14,006 nucleotides of DNA from assembly GCA_002687025.1 (NCBI GenBank), contig NYZG01000137.1, forward strand, positions 1 to 14,006. The letters are read 5' to 3'. The translations under genes and the position numbers were made by a program. The DNA is from Candidatus Poribacteria bacterium. Its GTDB lineage: Bacteria; Poribacteria; WGA-4E; GCA-2687025. This document shows, piece by piece, positions 1 through 6,268 of the stretch. Every line of letters begins with the position of its first letter. Position 1 is the stretch's first letter. The notes under the pieces are model-generated. The model was not told where the DNA came from and did no database searches. It saw only the letters and a list, made by a program, of their open reading frames with translations.

Positions 1-123
1 AGCCTGAATCGGCTCTACGAGTGGATTTACGGCGACCACCTATACCAGACCTTGTGGTCGGCCTCTTCCGAACGGGCGCGAAAAGGCACCGAACCGCCTG
101 GAAGACGAACCTACTACATGTAG
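1..123 (+). CDS. C-terminal tail of an unidentified protein (5' end outside window)
   Basis: Frame 1 is open from the first base to a TAG at 121-123 and encodes 40 residues. They begin SLNRLYEWIYGDHLYQ and end GRRTYYM. The abundance of Tyr and Trp (LYEWIYGDHLYQTLW) is unlike a random GC-rich frame, so I read it as the end of a real protein that enters from the left edge. I do not recognise the family. Downstream lies only non-coding or decayed sequence, and the next gene remnant is on the opposite strand and converges on it. The alternative is that it is a chance open frame, because 41 codons is short. Confidence 0.4.
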   Translation, partial: SLNRLYEWIYGDHLYQTLWSASSERARKGTEPPGRRTYYM

Positions 124-284
124 TGGGTGTGTTCGGGGGGATTCTGGGGGTGCGCCGGCTCTGAGAACGGCGGCCTGAGAGGTCTGTGGCGGCGTTCTGA
201 GCGCGCGGAGGAGGGCATAGCACGCGAACGTCGGCCAAACGGCGTGACGGGAGCGCTGGGCGGCCAGTCCGGCGAATACGCGAC

Positions 285-612
285 TCAGAGCTGCGCGTGG
301 CCGATACGGACCTGCCACTTGCGTCGACCACCGAACCAGCGTTTCAGCACGCCGGGCCTCGTCGGTTCCTCAGCCGGCGGCACATCCAACATCCGGCGTA
401 TGTGCATGAGGGCAACAAGCCCATGTACCTCCGTCGCCAGCGCGTTGATCGACTCCGAGTTGTAGTTGTGAACGGGACGGGAAGTCAGGAAACGACGCCA
501 TCCGAGGTTCCCTGAGGCGTTCGGACATGGCGGGATAGTAGGGTGGCCCTGCGGGTACCACAGGCCGCCTCAAGTCAGGCGCGCGAGGAGTTCGGGTCGT
601 CTCAGAACTCAC
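285..612 (-). pseudogene. Frameshifted small gene overlapping the end of the HTH gene
   Basis: A GTG at 612-610 overlaps the TGA of the upstream HTH gene (GTGA), the usual sign of translational coupling. This frame reads MSSETTRTPRAPDLRRP, then PPYYPAMSERLREPRM, and becomes implausible after about position 510. The frame one base further on is open from 569 to a TGA at 287-285. It carries what looks like genuine protein: FLTSRPVHNYNSESINALAT, then EVHGLVALMHIRRMLDV, then LKRWFGGRRKWQVRIGHAQL. That second frame has no start codon before its middle. The simplest reading is one gene of about 108 codons with a single +1 frameshift around 490-515, near short C and T runs. It could be a real mutation, a sequencing error, or two unrelated chance frames. 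The family is not recognised; the C-terminus is basic. Confidence 0.42.
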
Positions 613-1037
613 CGAACTGCATCGGTAACGTCGATCTGTTGGTGTTGCCGGCGAAACAACCGGTCGATCCAGTTCAATCCTTTGGGAAGCGGTCGCATCA
701 GCTGCTGTTGCGCCGATCCGAGCAGGATCGTCTGACGCTCAAGCTGCATATCCAGCGACACAACGCGTTCTTTCAGGAACGTCACCCCTTCCGCGAGAAT
801 TTTGTTCTCGCGCTCCAGGAAATGAACCTGCTGTTGAACCCCTTCAATCTCTGTTGTATCTGGTTTACTCGCGGCGGTCTCAGTCGCCAGCAACCGCGCG
901 ACCTCTTCCCCTGGAATCAACCAAAATCGCCCGGTTTTTTCCCCGTTGATATCCCCGGATTGAACCCGTTTATACACCGCCTGGTACGTGATCCCCAGCC
1001 GCTTCGCCAACGCTGAAATCGTCAGCCCGTCTGCCAT
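609..1037 (-). CDS. Small HTH (MerR/excisionase-like) DNA-binding protein with coiled coil
   Basis: This is a 142-residue protein. Residues 1-50 contain a helix-turn-helix of the excisionase/MerR type: LTISALAKRLGITYQAVYKR followed by a wing-like GRFWLIPGEEVARLL. Residues about 65-112 form a long amphipathic stretch (VQQQVHFLERENKILAEGV, LKERVVSLDMQLERQ) with regular hydrophobic spacing, typical of a dimerising coiled coil. The tail (LNWIDRLFRR) is basic and amphipathic. ATG at 1037 is preceded by GGAG with about 8 nt spacing. The arrangement suits a small regulator or partition/accessory protein of a mobile element, acting on DNA as a dimer. Its stop overlaps the start of the frameshifted gene at 612, so both were probably co-transcribed. 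The HTH assignment is fairly secure; the exact role is not. Confidence 0.8.
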   Translation of the reverse strand: MADGLTISALAKRLGITYQAVYKRVQSGDINGEKTGRFWLIPGEEVARLLATETAASKPDTTEIEGVQQQVHFLERENKILAEGVTFLKERVVSLDMQLERQTILLGSAQQQLMRPLPKGLNWIDRLFRRQHQQIDVTDAVR

Positions 1038-1639
1038 TCAACCGACTCCATCTTCCAAACAACCAAGGAAAGACTCCGTTCATCACTACGATTGAACGAG
1101 GCTTTTTGTTGCGTTCCGAGTCGTTGTCTCGGCGAGACTCGCACAGCTTAAAGCTGGTCCGGAATTCGCACATGGCAAAGCCCTCACGGTGATAAGTTGG
1201 CTTGCTCCGGATATGGATCGATCCGTTGCATCCCGGATGACCATGCACCCGGGTGAGACGGGTGACGGTTGGCGCTGCCATTGGCCGCCGAGACGATGTA
1301 CGGCATGCTGTGGCGCGTAAACGCGGTCTGAAGTAGAAAGCGCCGCCCTCATCTAAATCAAGAGGCGACGCCTTCGAAGACCATTAAGAGCTGTGTTCTG
1401 TCGTCTGCAAACGACGAAGCACGGCACACCGGTGGTTTGTGTACCGGCATAGGAATTATGCCCCGTGCCGGGATCCTGCGCAAGCAACGGAACGACCGCA
1501 CGTTCGTGACGAGCACAAGAAACCCCCGTCCGGTAGACAGGGGCATCTTGAACATCAAGCGGTGACCCGCTCGCGTGTCCGTTGGAGAACGCCTCATGCT
1601 ACGACACGGGGAGGATCGCCGCCAAGAGGAACAGGGATC
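1038..1639. other. Divergent intergenic region between HTH gene and replication-like gene
   Basis: This 600-bp stretch separates the divergent HTH and replication-like genes. Frames that stay open here (for example minus-strand frames ending at 1086 and 970, and the upstream extension of the replication frame to 1439) lack ribosome-binding sites and have shadow-like composition rich in R, P and H. It holds several dyads: GTCTC-GGC-GAGAC at 1126-1138, CAGCTT-A-AAGCTG at 1144-1156, and an imperfect CCCCCGTC/GACAGGGG hairpin at 1523-1543. The position suggests that promoters and operators for both directions lie here, but I see no convincing sigma70 pair. Confidence 0.5.
1144..1156. promoter_or_regulatory. 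Candidate operator: 13-bp odd palindrome
   Basis: CAGCTT-A-AAGCTG is a perfect 6-bp dyad around a single A, located about 110 bp upstream of the HTH gene start. A second dyad (GTCTC-GGC-GAGAC) lies immediately to its left at 1126-1138. A dimeric HTH protein encoded next door could bind such a site. This is inference from position and symmetry only, and short palindromes also occur by chance. Confidence 0.25.
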
Positions 1640-2629
1640 ATGGCGGCACAGATTGCGACGACGAAGATCGACGACCGACACGACACGCCTCGACGGAACT
1701 GGTTCCACCTGTCCAAAGGATGGAAGCGTCATCCCGGCTGGAGAACGATCACGCCCGCGCACCGGATCGTCTTCTACACGATCCTCGACATCGCCAACGA
1801 GCTGTGGTTCCCCGACAGCATCCAGCTTTACGAAGCAGAACTCGCCGACGAGTCGGCGACATCGGCGCGCACGGTGAAGCGCGCGCTCGCGGAACTGCGC
1901 GACGGCGGTCTGCTGCACTTCGGCACCGTGGAGGAGGATAAGGACCGTCGTATTGCCGTGCGTATACGCATCGACTACGACGCCCTGGAGGCGTGTGGAA
2001 AACGGCATTCTGCCGGTTCGAGGGGAGGGAAGTCGGCATTTTGCCGACTTGATGGCGAAGAAACCCGGTCAGAATGCGGATCGGCGACGCCTCCAATACA
2101 ACTCCAGAAAGAACTCCAGAATTGTCCTGACGGACAACTTCGGGTTCCAGAAATGGGAGGGGAGCTTCGCGAAGGCGACCGATGCCCGAAGTGCCATACG
2201 CATGCCCTTCGGATTCGCTTCAAGACTGACACGGGATCGCGGACCAAGCAGCGCTTCCTGGCGTGCAACGGGTATAAGTCCGGCAACTGCCGTGGCTTCA
2301 CCTGGAATCTCGGATCGACAGCTTACGAACCCTCCCAACGCGTTCTATCACAGGCTTTAGTGGGCGCGCGCGATGTTCCGGGTAGGCCACCGATGCTGCA
2401 TGATCTCCTGACGGCGCAGCGTGTCGAGGAGGCGTTCAGGCCGGTGGAATCGCGTCGGCCGGCAGACCTTGCCGAGTGGTTCTCGCAGTGTCGGTGGCTG
2501 CCGGAGGATCTGATGCTGGACGCGCTGTCGGAGTTGGACTTGGAACTTGCGGATCGGCATCGACGTGCAGGCAGCGCGAAGCAGGCGATCCTGCGTGATG
2601 TGAAAGCGCGCTTGGACGTGGCGGGGTGA
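1640..2629 (+). CDS. Replication-initiator-like protein (winged helix plus C4 zinc ribbon)
   Basis: ATG at 1640 follows AGAGGA with 9 nt spacing and gives 329 residues. The longer open frame to 1439 has no ribosome-binding site and shadow-like composition. Residues about 17-115 look like a winged-helix domain of phage or plasmid replication proteins: WFHLSKGWKRHPGWRTITPA, then a recognition-like helix TSARTVKRALAELRDGGLL and a beta wing. Residues about 118-180 are a low-complexity linker. Residues 182-219 form a C4 zinc ribbon (C182, C185, C209, C217; CPKC ... CNGYKSGNC) resembling those at the C-terminus of topoisomerases. The remainder is helical. A role in starting replication of the element is inferred from this architecture and from repeats inside the linker coding region. 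It could instead be a transcription regulator. Three small genes of the same strand follow. Confidence 0.65.
   Translation: MAAQIATTKIDDRHDTPRRNWFHLSKGWKRHPGWRTITPAHRIVFYTILDIANELWFPDSIQLYEAELADESATSARTVKRALAELRDGGLLHFGTVEEDKDRRIAVRIRIDYDALEACGKRHSAGSRGGKSAFCRLDGEETRSECGSATPPIQLQKELQNCPDGQLRVPEMGGELREGDRCPKCHTHALRIRFKTDTGSRTKQRFLACNGYKSGNCRGFTWNLGSTAYEPSQRVLSQALVGARDVPGRPPMLHDLLTAQRVEEAFRPVESRRPADLAEWFSQCRWLPEDLMLDALSELDLELADRHRRAGSAKQAILRDVKARLDVAG
2003..2137. repeat. Iteron-like palindromes and direct repeats within the replication-like gene (candidate origin)
   Basis: CGGCATTCTGCCG lies at 2003-2015 and CGGCATTTTGCCG at 2034-2046 (12 of 13 identical, each palindromic, the second extended to GTCGGCA-TTT-TGCCGAC at 2032-2048). 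A degenerate inverted copy, GGTCAGAATGCGG, lies at 2067-2079 (10 of 13). Start-to-start spacing is 31 and 33 bp, about three helical turns. Directly after come a 10-bp tandem repeat AACTCCAGAA (2100-2109 and 2112-2121) and a dyad TTGTCC-TGAC-GGACAA (2122-2137), in a locally less GC-rich stretch. They encode only the variable linker of the protein. Lambda-type origins have the same layout, with iterons inside the initiator gene followed by an easily melted segment. The origin function is inferred. Confidence 0.45.
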
Positions 2630-2690
2630 TCTACCATTCGCGGTGTTCAGCCGTTCCTTGGCCGGGTCAACGCCGCCGGTGGACATGCCC

Positions 2691-2951
2691 ATGCCTACGA
2701 TGCGCGTCTCGGAGCATCCAGAGTTCGACCCGGCCTCGTTGGATTTCCCGCACTGGGATCAGGTGATCGACGAAGTGATGCGCACGCTGGCTCTGGAGGC
2801 GCTGGGAGAGGCGCGGCTGGCGGCGGAACTCACCCATAGACCGGGCGGTAAGAGCGACTGGATGAAGGGTGTCGCGGCGGGAGCGCATCGACTCCTCAAC
2901 GTGATCGCCGATGACGCGGAGATTCCCGTCCCGGACGAATCTGTTGTCTGA
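2691..2951 (+). CDS. Small hypothetical protein
   Basis: The open frame runs from a GTG at 2643 to a TGA at 2949-2951. I place the start at ATG 2691 because GGTGGA precedes it by 7 nt, whereas nothing resembling a ribosome-binding site precedes 2643. The result is an 86-residue acidic protein beginning MPTMRVSEHPEFDPASLDF. The middle is helical (VIDEVMRTLALEALGEARLA). No signal peptide, membrane segment or known motif is visible. It follows the replication-like gene on the same strand, with 61 bp between that gene's stop and the chosen start, so it probably belongs to the same element and transcript. Function unknown; composition supports a real gene. Confidence 0.6.
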   Translation: MPTMRVSEHPEFDPASLDFPHWDQVIDEVMRTLALEALGEARLAAELTHRPGGKSDWMKGVAAGAHRLLNVIADDAEIPVPDESVV

Positions 2952-3383
2952 GCGCGGCCCTATCCGACTACTGCGGGCAGCTTCGGGCTGAGAAGTCCGA
3001 CGTGGGATGGAATCGATCGTGCCTGTACGGTGTAAGAGCCCCTGTTTATCGCGTCCGCGAGCCGCTCGTGTACCGGATCAAGCCGGTCGACATAAGACGG
3101 CGAAAGGTTCCGCTCCTAGACAGGAACGCCTGCTTCCCCGCCGGGGCCAGAGCCGCATATGGCCGTGTTGGAACTCACCCATCGAGGTCCACGACTCCCC
3201 GCGAACCCGTCCGCCCACCGACGTTGGGTTGTCGTTCGGCATTGCCCGTCGCATTCGCTTGTACGAGTCCTATGCCACGCGTGGCGCGCGTTGGTGGTGG
3301 CATTTGGCGTTGCAGCGCGGTTGCAGCGAAGTTGCTGCGATTTTCCTCCGCCATTGTTCACCTGTTGAGGAGGGATCCGGACC
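2952..3383. other. Intergenic stretch with a weak overlapping ORF
   Basis: No confident gene. A plus-strand frame from ATG 3007 to a TGA at 3409-3411 (134 codons) is open. Its second half is moderately protein-like (VGLSFGIARRIRLYESYATR, then WWWHLALQRGCSEVAAIF), but the first half is arginine- and proline-rich like a shadow frame. The ATG lacks a clear ribosome-binding site, and the frame overlaps the next gene start by 28 bp. It may be a decayed small gene. The strong AGGAGGG at 3368-3374 inside it serves the gene starting at 3384. Confidence 0.35.
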
Positions 3384-3659
3384 ATGCTCTATGACGGGCA
3401 TATGTGGGTGACACTACGGGTAGCCGCCCAAATGCTAGGGACGACGACGGAGCAATTGCGACGAAATATCGCTCGTGAGGATCATGGCTTCGAGGTCCTC
3501 GAGCGATACACCCGCGGCGAAGTGGGTCGCGCGTATCGCTACCTTCGGTATGACGAACTCGTCGCCGCTCTCGGGGGCCAGCAGTCCTCGATGGTCCGGC
3601 GGGAGCAGAAAGTCGTCGAGGGTAAGAAGGCGACCACCAGCCGCCAGGCGATCAGCTAG
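3384..3659 (+). CDS. Small HTH/excisionase-like protein
   Basis: ATG at 3384 follows AGGAGGG with 9 nt spacing and gives 91 residues. Residues 8-60 fit a compact helix-turn-helix of the excisionase/MerR class: VTLRVAAQMLGTTTEQLRRN, then a basic aromatic wing GRAYRYLRYDELVAAL. The C-terminal 25 residues are basic and probably disordered (MVRREQKVVEGKKATTSRQA). Small proteins of this kind serve as recombination directionality factors or regulators of phages, plasmids and integrative elements. No integrase is present in the window, so the partner is unknown. The DNA-binding call is moderate; the excisionase role is inference from size and setting. Confidence 0.62.
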   Translation: MLYDGHMWVTLRVAAQMLGTTTEQLRRNIAREDHGFEVLERYTRGEVGRAYRYLRYDELVAALGGQQSSMVRREQKVVEGKKATTSRQAIS

Positions 3660-3779
3660 TTTTCCGTTACGGTCGTCGTCCAAGGTTGCGATGGCGCCCA
3701 CTTCGCGGCTGTTGAGTCGTCTCCCAAGTATCTTCCTGTCTGCGGATCCCTGTGCGACGGCCCTATGGAGGAGATAACC

Positions 3780-4127
3780 ATGGGCGATATCAGACTACCT
3801 GAGATTCCCACCATCGCCATGGTCGCCGTTGGAGTCGCGTGCGTCGTGGTGATCGTAACGGTCATCGCGTTCCGGGTGCGAGCCACGAACATGCTGCTGT
3901 GGGAAGGACACGTTATCCGAAGATGGAAGCGCGTGGCCAAGTATCAGGTGGACTGGATGGTGGATGTTCGCGTCGGACACCGCGTGCTTCCGAAAGAGAT
4001 GACGCCCCACCAGTGGGGTCACGTGGATGTGGGCGATTACGTGGTGATGCACTGGGACGAGGAGCAGGTCCGCATCATCAAGCCCAACACCAGCGAGTAT
4101 TGGGAGGATTACGAGCTGGAGAGCTGA
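3780..4127 (+). CDS. Single-pass membrane protein, hypothetical
   Basis: The frame is open from ATG 3765, but GGAGGAG at 3767-3773 lies 6 nt before ATG 3780, which I take as the start (115 residues). Residues 11-31 (TIAMVAVGVACVVVIVTVIA) are one strongly hydrophobic segment followed by Arg residues, which predicts a short N-terminus outside and the body inside the cell. The soluble part (about 35-115) is rich in Trp, His and Val: LLWEGHVIRRWKRVAKYQVD, later HVDVGDYVVMHWDEEQVRII. It looks like a small beta domain. The tail is acidic. Not a recognised family. It sits 120 bp after the HTH gene on the same strand and may close the mobile-element operon. Confidence 0.7.
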   Translation: MGDIRLPEIPTIAMVAVGVACVVVIVTVIAFRVRATNMLLWEGHVIRRWKRVAKYQVDWMVDVRVGHRVLPKEMTPHQWGHVDVGDYVVMHWDEEQVRIIKPNTSEYWEDYELES

Positions 4128-4209
4128 GTGACCGGCGTTTCGTAGGGTGTCACAAGCGGCTTACCCACCGGCGCTGGGAATCCGACAAGCTGTGGAAGGA
4201 GGGTAGGAC

Positions 4210-4359
4210 GTGAGATCTCGTGGCAGCCCACCGCAAAGCAAAGTCCCCCTGGATATGCGGCTTTTCGCGCCCTTCGTCAGTCCGGGAATCCATCCTAATG
4301 TTGAGTTAGCCCGGCGAGTGACTATCCCCAGCCAGCGCCTACGTGTACTCTGGCGATGA
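4210..4359 (+). CDS. Possible 49-residue leader ORF overlapping the acyltransferase start
   Basis: GTG at 4210 is preceded by AAGGAGGG (4196-4203) with 6 nt spacing, the strongest ribosome-binding site in this part of the window. The frame runs to a TGA at 4357-4359 that overlaps the ATG at 4356 (ATGA). The peptide begins MRSRGSPPQSKVPLDMRLFA, is basic overall, and has no membrane segment or known motif. The strong site and the 4-bp overlap suggest that it is translated and couples translation into the acyltransferase. The alternative is a chance short frame beside an unrelated Shine-Dalgarno sequence. Confidence 0.42.
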   Translation: MRSRGSPPQSKVPLDMRLFAPFVSPGIHPNVELARRVTIPSQRLRVLWR

Positions 4360-5621
4360 GAAGAGGCAGGAACCCGCTGATGCTCGATTTCAGACCGCCA
4401 AAGCACCATGCAGCCGGATACCGACTGGGCAAGCTGATCAACAGGTGGATGCTGAGGTATTGGCGCAAGGGGTTGCGGGTCGTCATCAGCGAGGAATCCC
4501 TGGATAGGCTACGCGAGGCCTACGAGCATCACTGCGTTCTCCTGCCGAGCCATCGTAACGATGACGACGTCTACGTCATGTTCACGCTCTCCGCTCGGAC
4601 ACGCCAGCCGTATTACTACCTGGCGGCGCGTGAGCACTTCACGGAGCACGTCGGCGGAGAATGGAGAAGTCTGGCGATGCAGCATATGGGCTGCTTTTCC
4701 GTGGTGCGGGGCGCGGCCGATCGTGCTTCCTTCCGGGCGACGTGTGATCTCATTGCTTCGGGGAAAAGGCCGGTCGTGATCTTTCCCGAGGGCGCCATCT
4801 CTCATCGAACGGATACCGTGATGCCGTTCCAGGAAGGCATCTTCAAGCTCGCGTTCTGGGCGCTGCAGGATATCGTCACCACAGCCCGCAAGGAGCGGAT
4901 TCTCCTCGTGCCGATCGGCATCCACTATGTCGTAAGCGAGGAGCGCACGGAGAACCTACATACAGGACTGACTCGCCTGGAGCGGGCGTTACTCGGAGAG
5001 CCGAACACCGGGGATCCGCTGACACGCATTCGTCTTATCTGCCGCCATCTCCTCGAGGTGCTCGAAAACGTGCACTATGGCGCGTCCCGAGCAGAGATGT
5101 CCATTAGCGAACGAACGACGAGCCTCAGAACCGACATCCTGGAAGAAATGGAGCGCTTCTTCCAACTCCATCCGCGGAGTGGTGACACGCTGCTCGACAG
5201 AGCTCGCGCCGTGCGCAACCGCCTGGACGAGGAGGTGTATACCGAGACCGACTCGACCGGTCGGTACGCACGAGCGGCGCACGAACGACGGGTCGAGCGG
5301 CTGCACGGGTTCTACGAGGCCGTGAAGCGTGTCTGCGCCTTCGACGCGGTGGATATCCTGACGGTGGATCAGGACCCCAGTCTGTCCACGTTGTTCGAGA
5401 TGTTGTGGGTGCTTGAGACCGAAGTGTTTGGCTCGCCCGGGACCCTCGTGCCAAGGACGGCCGAGATTCGCGTGGGGGATCCCGTGGTTCTGAACGACCA
5501 TTACGCATCGTATCTAGCCGACAAGCGCGAGACCGTCGAGAGCGTGACGAAGCACATCGAGAGCGCCGTCGCGGCACTTCTGCAGGCAGAAAGCGAAGCG
5601 GAGCACGCGCGCACGCGGTAG
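4356..5621 (+). CDS. PlsC-like lysophospholipid/glycerolipid acyltransferase family protein
   Basis: This is a 421-residue protein with the acyltransferase signature in its first half. Motif I is H66-RNDD-D71 (HX4D; SHRNDDD), motif II falls around GCFSVVRGAAD (112-122), motif III is VIFPEGAISH (141-150, with E145-G146), and motif IV is VPIGIHY (185-191). Enzymes of this family transfer an acyl chain to a lysophospholipid or glycerol phosphate at the membrane. The catalytic His and Asp are present, so it should be active. Residues about 200-421 are a soluble, charged, helical extension absent from minimal PlsC enzymes (about 240 residues). I see no clear transmembrane helix. ATG 4356 is supported by the ATGA overlap; ATG 4380, after CAGGA with 8 nt spacing, is a good alternative. 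Substrate unknown. Confidence 0.82.
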   Translation: MRRGRNPLMLDFRPPKHHAAGYRLGKLINRWMLRYWRKGLRVVISEESLDRLREAYEHHCVLLPSHRNDDDVYVMFTLSARTRQPYYYLAAREHFTEHVGGEWRSLAMQHMGCFSVVRGAADRASFRATCDLIASGKRPVVIFPEGAISHRTDTVMPFQEGIFKLAFWALQDIVTTARKERILLVPIGIHYVVSEERTENLHTGLTRLERALLGEPNTGDPLTRIRLICRHLLEVLENVHYGASRAEMSISERTTSLRTDILEEMERFFQLHPRSGDTLLDRARAVRNRLDEEVYTETDSTGRYARAAHERRVERLHGFYEAVKRVCAFDAVDILTVDQDPSLSTLFEMLWVLETEVFGSPGTLVPRTAEIRVGDPVVLNDHYASYLADKRETVESVTKHIESAVAALLQAESEAEHARTR

Positions 5622-5921
5622 CCGTCACTTTCCGATAGTCGCGCTCATGCAGTCACTTTGGGCGACATAACGTGCACTATCAGAATAGCTGAGATGTGCA
5701 ATTGGCGCGAGGTCGGGCCAGTCATCATGCGGGTTCACGGGACTTCCTTGCTGACAAGGATTTCCCGTAGTGTTCAGTTGCTGGAAGCGTCCAGGGCGGG
5801 CAGTGCCGCTCCCGGAGACGATTGGCGCGTAGTTCGTCCGACGGCGTGTATTCCCGTTCTGTTCAATTGGTTCTGATATGACCACTTCCAGACCCCGCGG
5901 GCTCGGCATGCGGGGCCCAAC

Positions 5922-5949
5922 GGTGTCCCAAAAGACCGGATGGGACACC
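5922..5949. terminator. 9-bp perfect hairpin between convergent genes
   Basis: GGTGTCCCA (5922-5930) and TGGGACACC (5941-5949) are perfect complements around a 10-nt loop. The plus strand continues TTCAATATC, so there is no real U-tract. It may be a weak bidirectional terminator between converging genes, or half of a repeat element (see the related TGGGACA repeats). Confidence 0.3.
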
Positions 5950-6026
5950 TTCAATATCGCTACATCCGACCCGCATGACAAGAGAATCCCCGGGCGGCGA
6001 CTCAAGGGGTTTTGGGACATCTTCAA
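5941..6026. repeat. TGGGACAYCTTCAA direct repeats, with an inverted partner at 5922
   Basis: TGGGACACCTTCAA (5941-5954) and TGGGACATCTTCAA (6013-6026) match at 13 of 14 positions, 72 bp apart. In addition GGTGTCCCAAAA (5922-5933) and TTTTGGGACATC (6010-6021) are inverted copies (11 of 12). Short inverted and direct copies in a non-coding gap are what a decayed intergenic palindromic repeat or MITE would leave. They could also be protein-binding sites. Confidence 0.4.
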
Positions 6027-6048
6027 CGCGGCACTCGCCTAAGGCGGC

Positions 6049-6198
6049 TCAGACCACGTCATATCCCGAATTCAGAGATCCCCACGTGAGCGAGAATCTG
6101 CCCCGCGGGCCGGCCGCCCGCGGCTTCCAGTTCTTCACGCGGCGCCAGATGTTCTCGACCATCTCGGGCCGCATGTGACCCGACCATGTGGGCTGCAT
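6049..6198 (-). CDS. Possible 49-residue hypothetical protein
   Basis: ATG at 6198 follows GGTGG by 6 nt. The frame, open upstream to 6306, ends at a TGA at 6051-6049. The peptide begins MQPTWSGHMRPEMVENIWRR and continues with VKNWKPRAAG. Trp- and Met-rich helical composition makes it look more like protein than the overlapping frames. It lies just downstream of the 221-residue gene on the same strand and could be the fourth member of that transcript, or the degraded end of another gene. The GC-rich hairpin at 6103-6123 falls inside it. Confidence 0.25.
   Translation of the reverse strand: MQPTWSGHMRPEMVENIWRRVKNWKPRAAGPRGRFSLTWGSLNSGYDVV
6103..6123. repeat. 8-bp GC hairpin
   Basis: CCGCGGGC (6103-6110) and GCCCGCGG (6116-6123) are perfect complements with a 5-nt CGGCC loop. 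It lies downstream of the minus-strand operon ending at 6269. No U-tract follows on either strand, so an intrinsic terminator is possible but not demonstrated. Confidence 0.35.
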
Positions 6199-6268
6199 TG
6201 TCGCCACCGTGATGGGATCGTCTCGTTCACAAGCCGCAGGGAGGACTGTCCGCCCGATGGCACACAGG

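Larger units (their letters stand above)
5622..6268. other. Convergent intergenic region with hairpins and short repeats
   Basis: About 650 bp separate the acyltransferase from the minus-strand gene ending at 6269. Frames covering 5625-6026 on the minus strand and 5658-5876 and 5975-6178 on the plus strand have no ribosome-binding sites and look non-coding. What is visible is a 9-bp hairpin at 5922-5949, three copies of a TGGGACA motif between 5922 and 6026, an 8-bp GC hairpin at 6103-6123, and one weak minus-strand ORF (6049-6198). A convergent position fits transcription termination from both sides. Confidence 0.5.

Noticed and set aside
1101..1107. T-run (GCTTTTTG) as an intrinsic terminator
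   Set aside because: No GC-rich stem directly precedes it on the plus strand and no plus-strand gene ends nearby.
1501..1570. CCCCCGTC/GACAGGGG hairpin as a terminator or repeat unit
   Set aside because: Has a mismatch and no T-run, and there is no gene upstream to terminate; only a single copy, so no CRISPR or repeat array.
1439..1639. Upstream extension of the replication-like gene (67 extra codons)
   Set aside because: No ribosome-binding site at 1439, composition like a shadow frame, and AGAGGA with good spacing before ATG 1640.
1358..2008. 216-codon minus-strand frame
   Set aside because: Mostly antisense to the replication-like gene, with arginine- and serine-rich shadow composition.
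5625..6026. 133-codon minus-strand frame in the convergent gap
   Set aside because: No ribosome-binding site; the sequence is explained by hairpins and repeats and reads like translated repeat DNA.
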